This document shows, in pieces, positions 1-11,149 of a DNA stretch of 64,000 bases. This DNA is from Larix kaempferi. Taxonomy: Eukaryota; Streptophyta; Pinopsida; Pinales; Pinaceae. Within the stretch, counting starts at the first letter, position 1. Each line of letters begins with the position of its first letter. Under the pieces are notes generated by a model. It did not search any database, was not told where the DNA came from, and saw nothing but the letters and a program-made list of their open reading frames with translations. A program made the position numbers and the translations under genes. The stretch spans positions 2,125,001 to 2,189,000 of the forward strand of contig BSBM01000809.1 in assembly GCA_027924585.1 (NCBI GenBank), in the 5' to 3' direction.

Positions 1-2091
1 GGCGAGGCCTCTCTCATGAATTTCTTTTGCAACTCTGATGTGCAACTTGTTCAGGTCCTCCAGGGGCAGGGCCCAAATATTTAGGTCGAGGCACCCAGTA
101 TTTACTGCTTCCTTGACCATTTCATTTCGATAGATAAGGTAGCTCGGTTCAAGGTTCAGGATGCACGGATACTTGCTTTCAGCAATAGGTGGTCTTCTTT
201 GTGCACTCGGCTCTCCTGACTTCCCATCAAAACCTGAACCTGACTGCCCCAATCCCATATGGGATACCAATGTCTTGACCTCTTCCATAGCTTGGATTAT
301 GGTCAACTATAGTTGTTCTTGCTTGGCTTCTTTCTCAGTGCGAGTCTCTTCCCATGCTTCTTGTACTTTTGTTGCGATGGTCTCGCAATCATCTGGATGT
401 AGTTGTGGCCCAAACTTGGGTTTTTCATCCTTCCTCTTTGTGCGTCGGCTTTATGATTGCGAGGGGCCTTCAGTGACCTTTCTCTTTCCTGTAGATGTGG
501 CTGTATTTTGACTCTGCGCAATAGCCTTTTCTTCCTCAATGGGAGTTCCAGCCGGTAGTCTGCCCTTCTTTCCCTTCTTTGCTGGTGTTTCCCCCTTGTC
601 TTCCTGATCTATTTCGGTATCTTCTTCATCGGTGTCTTTTACATCGATCTTCTCCCAAAGAGGTTCTACGTTGTGCTCATAGTCGAACGCATCATCGTGT
701 GACGCGGGGACTTTCCATTCTGGCTCCCATCGCTCCATCATTCCCTCGATCGCCTGCTCATCTAGTCGGTAAAATCCTGGATACCATAAGTCATGCTCTG
801 TTATGTCACCTCTTGGCTGAATGAATGATTGGTGCCTTTTTGCACGAAACCTCATGATGCAGGTGTATTCATCAATTAGTGGTTTGGAAATGTGTGGTGT
901 TTCCAAAATTGCTTCGCGTAACTGGTGATAGTAAACATAAAAGACTTCATCCGTGTGTCGTTGCCTAGACACCTTTGGGCTCGCCCATAGATTGGAAAAG
1001 CGCGTTCCTCAGCCTTGTCTGGCTAAAGTGGCAGCTCCCTGATATCCCTCTGGTTCCCTCCAACCTACAAAGGCTATCAACACTAGCAACCAACTAAAAT
1101 GGAACGGTGTTCCATCATCTTGGGTATCTTGAACATCCGCCAGAAACTCGTTCAATAAGAACTGGCACCAATTGTAAGCTTTTCCGCGCAATACATTAGC
1201 GGCTGCCCTGATTGCGACCGCAGGTACTTTAGGTGGTCTACACTTGCGCAACAGCTTGCCTGCAAGCAACTGGGTCATAAACTGTGGTGCGTGGTCATTG
1301 ATGTCGACCATTGGGAACCCTTGTACCTTGCACACTACGCCGAACTCTTTTTCTATTTTGGCGCTAAGGGATTTATCGTGCGCCTTCTTTATGATGAGGT
1401 TAGCAAGGTCCTCTCCTCACTTGTTTAGTCCAGTGATCTGATGGACCAGGTCGATACTGATATCGATGCGTGTGTCCAACCACAGGAATCCTTCATGCAC
1501 ACAAGTGAGCAGTGTGTGCGCTACGGCGGAAAACTCATCACTCTTAGTAAAGTGCGGCATTTACAGTAAATTTAATAAGCCTGATGGTCGGATGGCCCTT
1601 AGCCATTCTTGAATTTCCATCCTGCCGGTGTCGGTCTGTGCGTCCTTGACCCAATTGATATAGGCGTCCAGTCTAAATTGTGGGTAATTTTTTGGTGTTA
1701 CCAGTGTATTCTCCAGTAAGTCCTGGTCATCCAGCTTGCAACCTGGTACGCCACCCATCAAATTCTCCTCAATCTTCACCCTGGTAGAGATAGTGGGTAG
1801 TGGGATTTTGTATTTGAAGTTCTTTTCTATGTTGACTGGTGGGGCATCGAGCTTCCTTGGGGGAATGTAGTCGGGCACAGGATAAAACGGTGGGACTTGA
1901 GCTGAGGCTTTTTGCTGTAATGGCACTTCGGACCCCCCCTGCTCTGAAGTTGGTTCTTTGCCCTTGATGCTTCCTGCAGCCTGTTGTGCTGAACTTCTAG
2001 ATGCACCTGGTTTTGTTGTCGTCATTTCTACTAGAATCCCTGCCTGCTCAATTAACCAGGAGATATCTGCTAGCTCAACTAGTTCGCTCAT
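1..2091 (-). pseudogene. Ty3-A extra ORF downstream of integrase, open at window edge
   Basis: One minus-strand frame runs from the ATG at 2091 to the window edge, 697 codons, with in-frame stops at 1561-1563 (TAA), 1417-1419 (TGA), 1009-1011 (TGA), 451-453 (TAA) and 307-309 (TAG). No indel is needed to keep the frame. Visible parts are a Ser/Gln/Pro-rich N-terminus, a probable folded middle (about 1000-1560) that includes an ITGLNK motif and a hydrophobic FHFSWLLVLIAF stretch, an acidic Asp/Glu run near 585-640, Lys-rich patches, and a Glu/Lys-rich helix-like stretch near 310-385. The middle resembles the ORF at 46194-48473 of Ty3-D in order and spacing. No enzyme motif is recognisable. The position, sense to pol and before the missing 3' LTR, is that of an env-like or additional ORF of plant Ty3 elements. 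Its function is unknown. Confidence 0.6.
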
Positions 2092-2753
2092 ACAATGCTC
2101 TGGTCGCTCGGCTCTCGACTAGTTCAAACACTTCGTAAAAATGGTTAAGTGGCCGAGCGAGGTCTATTTATAGCCGTTGTTGGTCTGCTACATGGCCTTC
2201 CATAGTTTCTGAGGCCCTTAAAGCCAAATTAATTTCGAATTCGTGCGTATTATATCTAGCCTGACAGCTGATCCTTCTCATGATGCGAATGTTGTTTCCT
2301 TAAATGCCAAAAGGTTGTCTGGAAAGCCAGCTTGTCAACTCCATCAGATCCGCATTAATGGCTTAGCCTGCCAGCCGTATTTCAATGCTAACTGGTCACT
2401 TCGGTCTTTAATGGGCTCCAAAATGTCACATCCACCCTTAATATTTAGAGTTTCCAAGTGTCGTCAATTTGTTTAACGGCCCACTAACTGGCCGACAGAT
2501 GTCGTGGTAACAGTTTCCGTCGTGATGTGCTGGCGGTCTAACAAATTGTTTGCTTCGGGACGCGCACTGGGATTTGTCTTCTGCGCGGCTGTCGTTCTGT
2601 CTATTCTATGCGATGAGTATCTGGACTTGTTATGCGTGATCAGTAGCTGTACATGCTCTGTGCTGCTGCTCTTCTCTTCTTCTTTTTTTCTTTTTTCTTT
2701 TTTTTTTTTTTTGCGTGCAACTTCAGCAATGTTGCGCAGATTACTTCCTCGAA
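2092..2753 (-). other. Spacer between Ty3-A integrase and extra ORF
   Basis: No coding frame is supported. The stretch contains an impure poly-T tract at about 2686-2712 (poly-A on the element's sense strand) just after the integrase stop. It may hold the promoter, splice acceptor or other expression signal of the downstream ORF; none is recognisable by eye. Confidence 0.4.
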
Positions 2754-3839
2754 TCATTCAGAACTATGCACAGCCAAACTATCACAGTAAAGCTTTAGTC
2801 TGCTTCCGTTTATCAAATTCGACAAGGTATCGCTGGCTAATGTAGCTAACTGGACTGTGCCACCGTTAGTAACATGCATTACAGTATATGGGCCAATCCA
2901 ATGCATCTTAAATTTTCCAGGAAATTTCATGAATTTACTATCATATAGGAGGACTAGATCACCTACCTGGAAGCTCTTGTTCTTGATGTGGCGATCATAC
3001 CATGCTTTTTCGCACTCTTTCTGTACTTGTTGGTGGAAGCCTGCAACAAAGCAATCTTCCTCTAGCCCAACCAAGTGTAGGAGTCTTTCTTCGAGTGCTG
3101 TGCGATCTGCCATGCCTGTAAACGCTGCTATTCTCAAGCTGGGAACAATGTACTCCATCTTCATTATTTCTTCTTTCCCATAGGACAACCTAAAAGGTGT
3201 ATGGCCAGTTAGCTTCTTGCAGGTAGTCCTATATGCCCATAGCACAGATGGAATGCGCAGGTCCCAATCGTCCCGATTGACATTGCATATCTTGGTTAGC
3301 GCATTCTCCATTACTTTGTTAAATGCTTCGACAGTTCCATTGGCCTGTGGATGATAGGGCATGCTATGTTGATGATGAACGTGGAACTCTTCGGTCAAAG
3401 CTGCAATGGTCTTATTCAGAAAATGAGTGCCTTGATCACTCATCAATATCTTCAGGCATCCGAACCTTGTGAGGATATTTTCATATATAAACTCCGCAGC
3501 TGTAGTTGTGCTATAGTATTTTATTGACTTAGCTTCTGCCCATCTGGTGAGGTAATCGGTAGTAGTAATGATATACCTCGCACCAGTTCTTTTCCCTGGT
3601 GGGTTAATAGGACCCACAAAATCAATAGCCCACTTCTCAAAGGCTTGCAATGTCAGTTGTGGATTTAAAGGCATTTCATCCCTGCACAATGGCTTCCCTG
3701 TCCTCTGAAAGAAATCGCATCTCTGGCAGTGTTCCTTCAAGTCTTTATGAATTGTAGGCCACCATAGCCCTGCGTGCAGTATCTTCTACGCAGTAGCTCT
3801 TCCTGCGTAGTGGCCTCCTGCGACTCCTGAGTGTGCATT
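2754..3839 (-). pseudogene. Ty3-A integrase
   Basis: Integrase inserts the cDNA into the host genome. The N-terminal zinc-binding HHCC module starts at about 3839 (His in AHSGVAGGH, then CQRC), followed by the catalytic core with Asp in AIDFVGP, Asp in MSDQGTHF and Glu in [15 protein letters not shown], so the D,D,E triad is present. The C-terminal part holds the usual [11 protein letters not shown] and GPYTV motifs. One in-frame stop (TAG at 3786-3788) lies between zinc module and core. The frame ends at 2754-2756 (TGA). I see no chromodomain after it. It is collinear with the RT frame upstream, through a linker at 3840-4190 that has a further stop near 3968. Confidence 0.85.
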
Positions 3840-4190
3840 AGCCAATATGAATGGTTTTTCATGCTCTAGTACAAATCTGCGCAATACTTCATCTGGTCCC
3901 AACTTGTATAGCTGGCCTACAATGATGGTGAAGTCTACGGTGTGCACTACCAGCTCCTTCTTCTGCTACATAATGAGCTCTGTGGGTGCGAACCTAGTGG
4001 TAAAAAAATCAATGATGTCCTGGTAATAATCGTCAGCAACCTGTATGGCGAACAACTGCGCATCAGGAAGATTGTCCTCTAGATTCTTAAGCTCTTCTAC
4101 TGACTCGATTCTTGATAGATGATCATGTACCAAATTTAATCTACCTGGTTTAACAACAATCTCAAAGTCGTACTCCTGAAAGAGTAGTAA

Positions 4191-5750
4191 TCATATGCAT
4201 ATGCGCCCCCCTAACACTGGCTTATTGACCAGGTATTTCAAGGTAGAATGATCAGTGAACATGGAGAAATGCGCACCAAGCAAGTAATGTCTGAATTTCT
4301 GCAGCGCGTAGACCATAATGAGTCCTTCTCTTTCAGTAGTGGTATAGTTCTTCTCAGCGGATGATAACTTTCTACTAGAAAAGGAAATGGAATGATCAAT
4401 ACCTACCTCTCTTGGTTGCGCAAGAACAATGCCCAATGCTATGCATGAGGTGTCAACATGGACGTGAAATGGCTTCTCCCAGTCTGGGAAAACTAGGATT
4501 GGCGCAGTGACCATTTTCTCTTTCAATGTGTCGAAGCCTTTCTCATAATCCACATTCCAAATGAATGGTATGTCTTTCTTCAACAGCTTTTCCATAGCTG
4601 CAGTTATATGCGCATACCCTTTTATGAACTTCATGTAATAACCGGTATGCCCCAGTGTAGTGCGCAGCTGCTTAACTGAATTGGGTGTAGGCAAGTTTAC
4701 AATGACTACGATCTTGGCAGGGTCTACCATCAACCCCTGTTCTCACACAATGTGTCCCAACAAGACTCCATAGGGAACACAAAAAATACACTTCTTCAAG
4801 TTTAATGAAATTTGGTGTTGTCTGCACTTTTCCAACGTCATCCTGAGGTTCGCGGCATGGTTCTTCAATAAGCCGAAAATGGTCCAATCATCAAAGTAAA
4901 CCTCTAAAAACTTATGTATAAAATCCATAAATGTTGCGATGACCACTCTAGAGAATATGGCGGGTGCATTCTTCAGACCAAAGGGCATCACTGTGTATTG
5001 GAATGACCCCCATTCTGTAGCAAAATTCATCTTGTGCCTATCTGCACAATCAATCCTAATCTGATGGTAACCAGAGAATCCATCATTAAAAGAATAGGCC
5101 TCATTCCCTCCAACATTATCTAGGACTTCATCTGTAAAAGGTGTAGGAAATGGGTCATGCATTGAAGCATCATTCAGTTTTCTGAGATTGACACAGATTC
5201 TGATCTCGCCCTTTGTTTTCTTGTCCTGGATAACAATCAGGCTTATCCATTCAGATTCTTTGACTGGCTCAATGATCCCTACATCAAGCATCGTATTGAG
5301 TTCTGCCTTAACTCGTTCTTTGTAGCGTGGGTTCAGTCTTTATGGTCTTTGTTTCATAGGCTTCGCACTAGGCGTAAGAGGAATTTTCATCACTCCTAAG
5401 TCTCCCAAGATACCTTTCATCTCTGTGAACTTGGTCAGGAATAGTTCTTGATATTCTTGTAATATACCCGCGACTTCCTCAACTGTATCTTCATCCCAAT
5501 AATCTCCAATAGCTGTGAACCTTGGCTCCTTGCTGGTGCCAATGTTCACTTTCCTTATTTTCACAGGTCCAGTCATATCTCGAATTTCCAATGGAGGTCC
5601 TTCTACCTCGCGTGATCCCTCTGACTCGGGTATCTGTATGTTGCGCGGGTCCTCCTCATCACTATCTTCTTTTTCCTTGGTTTCTCCATCGATGTGATAA
5701 CAGTCTAGGGCATGCTCTAGCTGCTTCTCCCTTTCAGGTTGTAGGCGCAC
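4191..5750 (-). pseudogene. Ty3-A reverse transcriptase and RNase H
   Basis: RT copies the element RNA into cDNA and RNase H removes the RNA strand. Reading down from 5750: an acidic linker, then RT from about 5340 with GIIEPVKESEW, RICVNLRKLND, FNDGFSGYHQI, MPFGLKNAPAIFSR and the intact active site YFDDW, then connection and RNase H with HVDTSCIALG, TTEREGLIMVYAL and FTDHSTLKYL. In-frame stops lie at 5340-5342 (TAA), 4743-4745 (TGA) and 4191-4193 (TGA). The frame is shared with the integrase and differs from the gag-protease frame. Catalytic Asp residues are kept although the ORF is broken. Confidence 0.88.
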
Positions 5751-5859
5751 AGGTATGCTATCTGTGCCAAAGAATTCTTCTAGTGTCAGGTTTCCTTGTG
5801 TACAATCTGGACTGAATATTTTTTCTTAATGACCTACAATGCGTCATTGATACTTGGAT

Positions 5860-6349
5860 GCTCATATTCGAAACTGAAATCCTATTGGAAGGTCGTAGTC
5901 AGGTCCGACTAGTCCACTGTTCCTCTGCGCAACTCCAGGTCTAGGTACCACTTCTTTGGAATTGGTTCTTCTAACGTGTGCACAAACAGATGCACCCATT
6001 CTGTCCGTGGCCTCTCCTTCCATGCTTCGAAACAGACTCGAATATGCTCTCGTGGATCTATCTGTCCATTATATTTCTCAAAGGATAGGGTAACCTTATC
6101 AGCAAACCTGATTTGCATCTTAATTTAGCATTGATCCCATGTTGTCAATGTCTACTTGTGCACGGCCCGCCATCTGGCAGGTGTATCGCGCAGCACCACA
6201 TCTAATGCTGGTAATCGATGTTCGTCTGCAATTGCCGCAGTATATTCATTGATAAAAGAATAAACATTAGAGAAACCATCGTAGCCAAGGACTGGACTTA
6301 CCTCCTTTACGATCCAACGCAATGACTTCGTGATATGTGCGCATTTCAT
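5860..6349 (-). pseudogene. Second Gag-like domain between protease and RT of Ty3-A
   Basis: Two adjoining frame segments (6349-6152 and 6118-5909, same frame, stops between) show the pattern of a Retrotrans_gag helical core: DVVLRDTPARWRAVHK, then YNGQIDPREHI, EWVHLFVHTLEEPIPKKWY and LELRRGTVDW. This lies after the protease and before RT, while the main zinc-knuckle Gag lies at 7313-9478. From memory, the same segment occurs at this position in other plant polyproteins of this type. Its role is unknown; it could be a structural domain or a relic of a domain duplication. A frameshift follows before 5750. Confidence 0.6.
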
Positions 6350-6376
6350 GGCAGATACTTCATGTAATCTACTTTT

Positions 6377-6900
6377 CTAGTTCTCCAGTCCTGCATCAGA
6401 ATCTGAAACGCAAGAGCTATCACAGTGCCAACTGAGTGTGACACCCTTAGTTGGATTAATATAGTTAGCAGTATTGGTTGTCATCTTGTAGATACGGTCC
6501 AAGTCTTGAGCTCTAGATTCCTCTTGAATGGGTTCAACATATCGCTCACCTTGCGAAGGGTCCAATGGCACGATGACCCTGATATCATTGCCTTCAAATA
6601 TCATTTTCATAGTCTTTAAGTCAATAATGGTAGATTTAGTCATTGCCCAATCGATACCCAGCAGTGTCGGATAAGGATGGTTGTCATCCAATATTTCAAT
6701 TACTTCAAAATCGGCATAGCTGCACACTCCATCAATGTCAACAGTGGTGTTGGGTAATCTCCCCAAAGGTATAACTATCCCTTGATTAGCCATTCTCAAC
6801 TGTAGAAGTGACCACTGCAACTTGGGTTTACCCATCTGATGCCATGTCTGCTTGGTCAAGACATTTACTTCGGATCCAAGATCAAGGATGCCCTTCCTGT
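6377..6900 (-). pseudogene. Ty3-A aspartic protease region
   Basis: The retropepsin-like domain matures the polyprotein. The active-site region near 6870-6900 reads GILDLGSEVNVLTKQTW, with Asp-Leu-Gly in place of the commoner Asp-Ser/Thr-Gly. The flap and second half follow, with YPTLLGIDWAM matching the usual ILGxxW end of plant Ty3 proteases. The frame is that of Gag and ends with TAG at 6377-6379. The DLG form is also seen in Ty3-D here, so I treat it as a lineage trait rather than damage. Confidence 0.7.
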
Positions 6901-7312
6901 TCTTTTAGGACTCCTAATATTGTGGACTGCGCCACTGGCAGCCCCCTTGTCACTGTTTGGCTCATACTATCTTAGTAGCTTTTCAAATTCCATAAAAGCA
7001 TCTGCACTCTTTAGTAATTTCATGCAGCTGCATAATAACTGCGCAACAGAGGTCGATGTATCTGTTGCGGCATTTGTCTGATCTTGTGTCGTTGGCATGT
7101 TCTGTCTTTGTGGTACTTCACTACGCAACTGTGTTCTTGGAGAGCCAGGTGGTGGTGCTCTGAACATCTCCCACGCTTCCTCAAATGCTCCCTTATTTTC
7201 TGTAATCTAGACCCGGCGCTTTCCCAGGAGCTTTCCTAATCCATACCGGCTCTCCCGGATTCTGCCTAAGGTTGTGTGTTCCGGAGGTCAAAGATTCTGC
7301 GCCTCCATCCCT
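6901..7312 (-). other. Ty3-A Gag-protease linker
   Basis: This stretch joins the last zinc knuckle to the protease. A short frame at 6967-7167 (segment GSPRTQLRSEVPQRQNMPTT) is in a different frame from its neighbours, so the linker has suffered an indel. No domain is recognised. Confidence 0.35.
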
Positions 7313-9478
7313 TCATGTATCAGCACCACTGCGCATTACCATGTTTACACTTGAATCCGCAGTTCTGCTCTCTGCTACAATCAACTGAATATTGGGATTC
7401 AGTGGTTCTATCCTTCTTCTTTTCTGCATTTCTACCTCAAGCACAGGGCAGTCTTCAATAACATGCTCAAATGATTTACAGTAATTGCACGTAGTGCATG
7501 GGTTGGTACAATCTCTAGAAACGTGACCTGGTTGGCCACAGTTGTAACAGATTACCTGGCTACGGCCTCTTCCTTGCGTCGGGCCGACATTTCTTCCTCT
7601 CCTACGGTATCCACCACTGCAACCTCTATATCCTCCTTGATCATAGTGGGTGTTTTCTTGCTTTGGATGATTTTCCTCTTGGCCCGTATACATCCTAGCA
7701 CCTCACATTGCTTCCATGTCACGCTTTCTTTCATTCATGAGCTCATATGCGGGACAGTTGGATTCGTCATGTCCCACTGATTTACAGAAATTACAATACA
7801 AGCTCTTGGGTGTTTTGACATATTTCTGTATTACGTAACAGTCTTCAGGCCTGTGTCCTCTGGTTCTGCAGATTTCACACCACGGCGCCTGATTATGATT
7901 CATAATGATTGGGTTTGGTGCGCCACTGTCAAGATAATATTGAAATAGAGGGCAATGTTCTCTGGTATGGCCTTCTCCTTTGCATCTGGTGCACCAAACT
8001 TCACGTCTGTGTTCATATCTTTGTTCTTTTCTGTTCTTCATAACTTGTAATTATAATGTCAGGGTGGTCAGCTGGTTCTGAATCTGTGACATCCCAGTAC
8101 TACTCTCACCAATCGGTGAAGCCTCCAACTTCATTGCAATCTCTAAGGCCTCTACCTGCGACGAAACCTTCTGCTGCATCAATGGTTTCCTAATGTGGGG
8201 CAACAGTACAGCGATGAACCATTGCTTGTGTTGTTGCGGAGCTATCACAAAGCTCACTTGATCTAACAATTTTTTAAATTTTTGGTCAAATTCCCAGACC
8301 GATTAGTTAGGCTTTTGCTTGATTTCCTTTAATTCCGTTATGCACTGTGATTCTGACTTTGGCTTCTTAAACTCTGCAACAAGTGTATCTTGAATTTCTG
8401 TTAGGGTTCTTGGCTGTGCCCGAGAATATTTCATAAACCAATGCAACGCGCGGTCTCTGAAAGTAGTGATGAGTTGTGCTCTCTTCACAGCATCATCCTG
8501 GATTTGCTTTAAACTCCATACAGCTTCACATAGAAACCAGTGTTGATCAGGGTCTTCTAGACCCGTTCCTTTAAATATCAACATTTTTATATCCTTATCT
8601 GTCATTCTCCTTCCTGGTTGTGCACTTCTATGAGTAGTGTTGACTATCTTCGCGGAGAAAATAAAGGGAATATTCGGACTACAGGGATTCTGCGGAATGG
8701 GCTGCGCAACACTCGCAACGGATGGGTTCTGAACTAAGGGTGGCACAGTTTCTGCAACCGGTGGATTCTGAGGTGTAGTAGGGTGGATAGTAGTTGATAA
8801 CGGTGCGGTCAGATTATTAAGGTCACATGGGATTTCGGTATCAACACGGAGTCCAGGGTCTCTGGGATGCTTTTCCTTATTAAACTTATATTTCTTTCCA
8901 CTTCTCAGATTATGGGTTTCTTCATTAGAATCACTAAAAATGCTATTGACCATGACAGAATCAAAATATTACTGCATTCTTAAGATGCCTTATTCAGCTA
9001 AAATCATTTTAATGTACAGACTAAGATTGTTCAGGAACTTACCTCTGAATCCTTCGAAAAAATATGCTTCAGCTTAACTGTAGGACTTCAGCGTGTCGAC
9101 AACAAAATCGGTCATGAATCCCTCAAGTACGCTATCAACCCAGAAGTCGACTGCTCATGTCAATGGGCTGTCTGTTGCTTTGTGCTGCGTTGTGAGCTCT
9201 GTAGCCCACTCTGTAGGTACTCCTCCTTGAAAATAGGTTTTCTTTTCTGCGAGTCGAGATATCCACGAGTGTATCTCATTCGGAAACGTAGCCCAAAAGA
9301 TCTCATGAATCTCTCTCCACAAGTATCTATTCAACCACTCTACGTCAGATAGATGCGGGTGTTTGTTCTCTTTTCTTGCAAAATATCTTTCAATCTTGTT
9401 GCACCAATCCCAGATCTCTTTCTTTTCGGGATGCCAATTGTCTGAACCCAATGGGAACTGGTATTATTCTTCACACAT
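7313..9478 (-). pseudogene. Ty3-A Gag with five CCHC zinc knuckles
   Basis: Gag forms the particle and binds RNA. The most likely start is the ATG at 9476-9478, since the frame from there is shared by all segments down to 7313; an in-frame TAA follows within a few codons and further stops lie near 8300, 8045 and 7700. The capsid-like part is at 8303-8953 (GLEDPDQHWFLCEAVW, RDRALHWFMKY) and 8051-8269. Five CX2CX4HX4C knuckles follow, at about 7952-7993, 7838-7879, 7754-7795, 7508-7549 and 7448-7489, with a Gly/Arg-rich stretch between the third and fourth. Most plant Ty3 Gags have one or two knuckles, so five is unusual. Confidence 0.8.
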
Positions 9479-10081
9479 TACTTTCCAATACTCTATCGCA
9501 TCACTGGTCTTAGCTGAGCAACATAACCATTTGTTGGTTGTCTATAACCTTCTGGAGGTTTCCAATCATAGACCGAGGTACTTCGCGGTTCAAGGAACCA
9601 ACAATACCCCTATTCACAGTCCCTTTCGGCAACAGGATGCACGCAGCCTGAGGTCTCACTCGAGGCGAAGCTGAGGGGGTGGTTGTGGAATCAAGTTTCC
9701 ACAACCAGGTGATGCGATGGGGGGGAAAGGCTGATAAGCAGCGCAACGCCTTGCAGGTTGCGTGGACAGATAACTGCGCAAACCTTATGTTCTGTGGTGG
9801 GTATTTCAGTGCGCAATTACGCTTGCGCACTTGCACCTCTAATGATTGTGCGATACAGGATACCTTGGCGTTACGATAGTAAGCTATCAATAGCTTACCT
9901 CACAGCAACCTTCAATGACCCGGTGCATCAACAAGACTGCGCGTCCCTGCCAGGATGGTTAATTCTAACCAATCTACTTAGCATTCCTTATCTCTTCAAC
10001 TCATTCACGTTCTTATCATTATGTTGTAGGTGGTTTAATAACATACGTTACTGCACCCTCCAACGCTGCGCTTAAACTCAA
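9479..10081 (-). other. Ty3-A 5' leader with PBS-like site and stem-loop
   Basis: This is the untranslated stretch between the 5' LTR and gag. Next to the LTR, plus positions 10056-10071 read, on the minus strand, GCGCAGCGTTGGAGGG. That resembles, with one gap and substitutions, the tRNA-Asp PBS (GGCGCCGTTGCTGGGG) seen intact in Ty3-D. A perfect 10-bp inverted repeat (GGTTGTGGAA, 6-nt loop, TTCCACAACC) sits at 9681-9706. The ORFs on either strand here look accidental. Confidence 0.45.
9681..9706. repeat. Perfect 10-bp stem-loop in Ty3-A leader
   Basis: Arms GGTTGTGGAA (9681-9690) and TTCCACAACC (9697-9706) with a 6-nt loop. Leader hairpins of LTR elements can act in RNA dimerisation or packaging; that role here is inference. 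Confidence 0.5.
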
Positions 10082-11149
10082 TGTTCGCTATTTGACCAAT
10101 TGATAGATTCATACATTCCAATTGACAGATTCATACATGTTGAATACTCAACATTCCTTCGCACATGTATTACTTAACATATTATTCCCATTCTCTGCGG
10201 CAAATACATGTAAAAGCAATCACATAACAGAAGTTTCCAGCATTAAACATTCATACCAAGCAATTGAACAATCATAAACGCACAATAGTCACATAACACA
10301 GAATTTAACGTGGTTCACCCCCTGGATATTAATATTGATCTTAATGGGAAGGGTACAATTGTTCTTAGTCTGCGCACTCAACTGCAGACTCTCTTCTCTC
10401 TCAGATAGGTCTCTGCGCACTTAGTTGCAGAGCCTTTACAATGGCTTTCAAGCTCAAGATTTTACAATGATCAATTCTTAACCAAAATGAAGAGTAACCC
10501 TTCCCTTACAAAGTTGTGCCTTATTTTTAGATCATGCCCATAGGTCATGTCTTTACAATCATTAGGCCGAAACCCTAAGGTTTCCAAAATTGGCGTGGCT
10601 AACTGCCACCCTAGCTATCGTCGTCGATAGCCTGCTCTGTCTGCTCCAGCTGGGCCACTCATGGCTCACATGCTCTTCTGACAGCTACAGTCCTCAAAAC
10701 GGTTACAACTACATCATGGCCTGTCCCTTTCCACTCCTTCACATGCCCGTCGCTGCTGGCGTTGTGGCCTAGCTTCTCAACTGCTTGCCGCCACACGTTC
10801 GAACAGGTCGCTTTCATTTTCCATCCACCTGTTCCTTACCCAAAATAGGTCATGTCCTCGTCTGACCTTTACCCATGTTCTGAACCAACAATAGCTCATG
10901 CGCTACCTTGCACATCGTCCGACTACGCGATCGTGCCTTAGCCATTGCCGTCACGCAACATGCGCAATTTCTCAAAACTGCCTGTCGCTTGTCGCCGCGC
11001 GCAATGCGCTTTCAACAAAACTGCTTCCTATTCCTGCCGCAGTGTGCAATGCGCAATTATCAAAATTGCCTTTTCTTCCTGCTACACCGTGCTACGTGCG
11101 ATTCTCCATACTTGTATATTTTTCCAACCCACTTGGGCCCAGCCGAACA
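10082..11149 (-). repeat. Ty3-A 5' LTR
   Basis: Boundaries were set from the TG...CA ends, which form a short inverted repeat (plus strand TGTTCG at 10082, CGAACA ending at 11149), from the PBS-like site just inside at 10056-10071, and from the abrupt start of foreign integrase sequence to the right of 11149. Plus positions 10309-10320 carry CGTGGTTCACCC, the complement of a GGGTGAACCACG motif that also lies in the Copia-2 LTRs in this window. The second LTR is outside the window, so length (1068 bp) and ends are not confirmed by a partner. Confidence 0.5.

Larger units (their letters stand above)
1..11149 (-). mobile_element. Ty3-A: Ty3/gypsy LTR retrotransposon, 3' end outside window
   Basis: The domain order on the minus strand is LTR (10082-11149), leader, Gag with zinc knuckles, protease, a second Gag-like domain, RT, RNase H, integrase and an extra ORF. 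That order after protease (RT, RNase H, integrase) is the Ty3/gypsy order. The 3' LTR is not in the window. On the right the element abuts a minus-strand integrase remnant of another element (Ty3-C), which suggests that Ty3-A inserted into it. From memory, polyproteins with the same RT style (YFDDW active site, a Gag-like domain ahead of RT) are common in plant genome annotations. The copy is dead: gag-pol carries several in-frame stops and at least one frameshift between 5750 and 5909. Confidence 0.85.

Noticed and set aside
9510-9890. 126-codon minus-strand ORF in the Ty3-A leader
   Set aside because: Not in frame with Gag, no motif, spans the stem-loop; probably chance.
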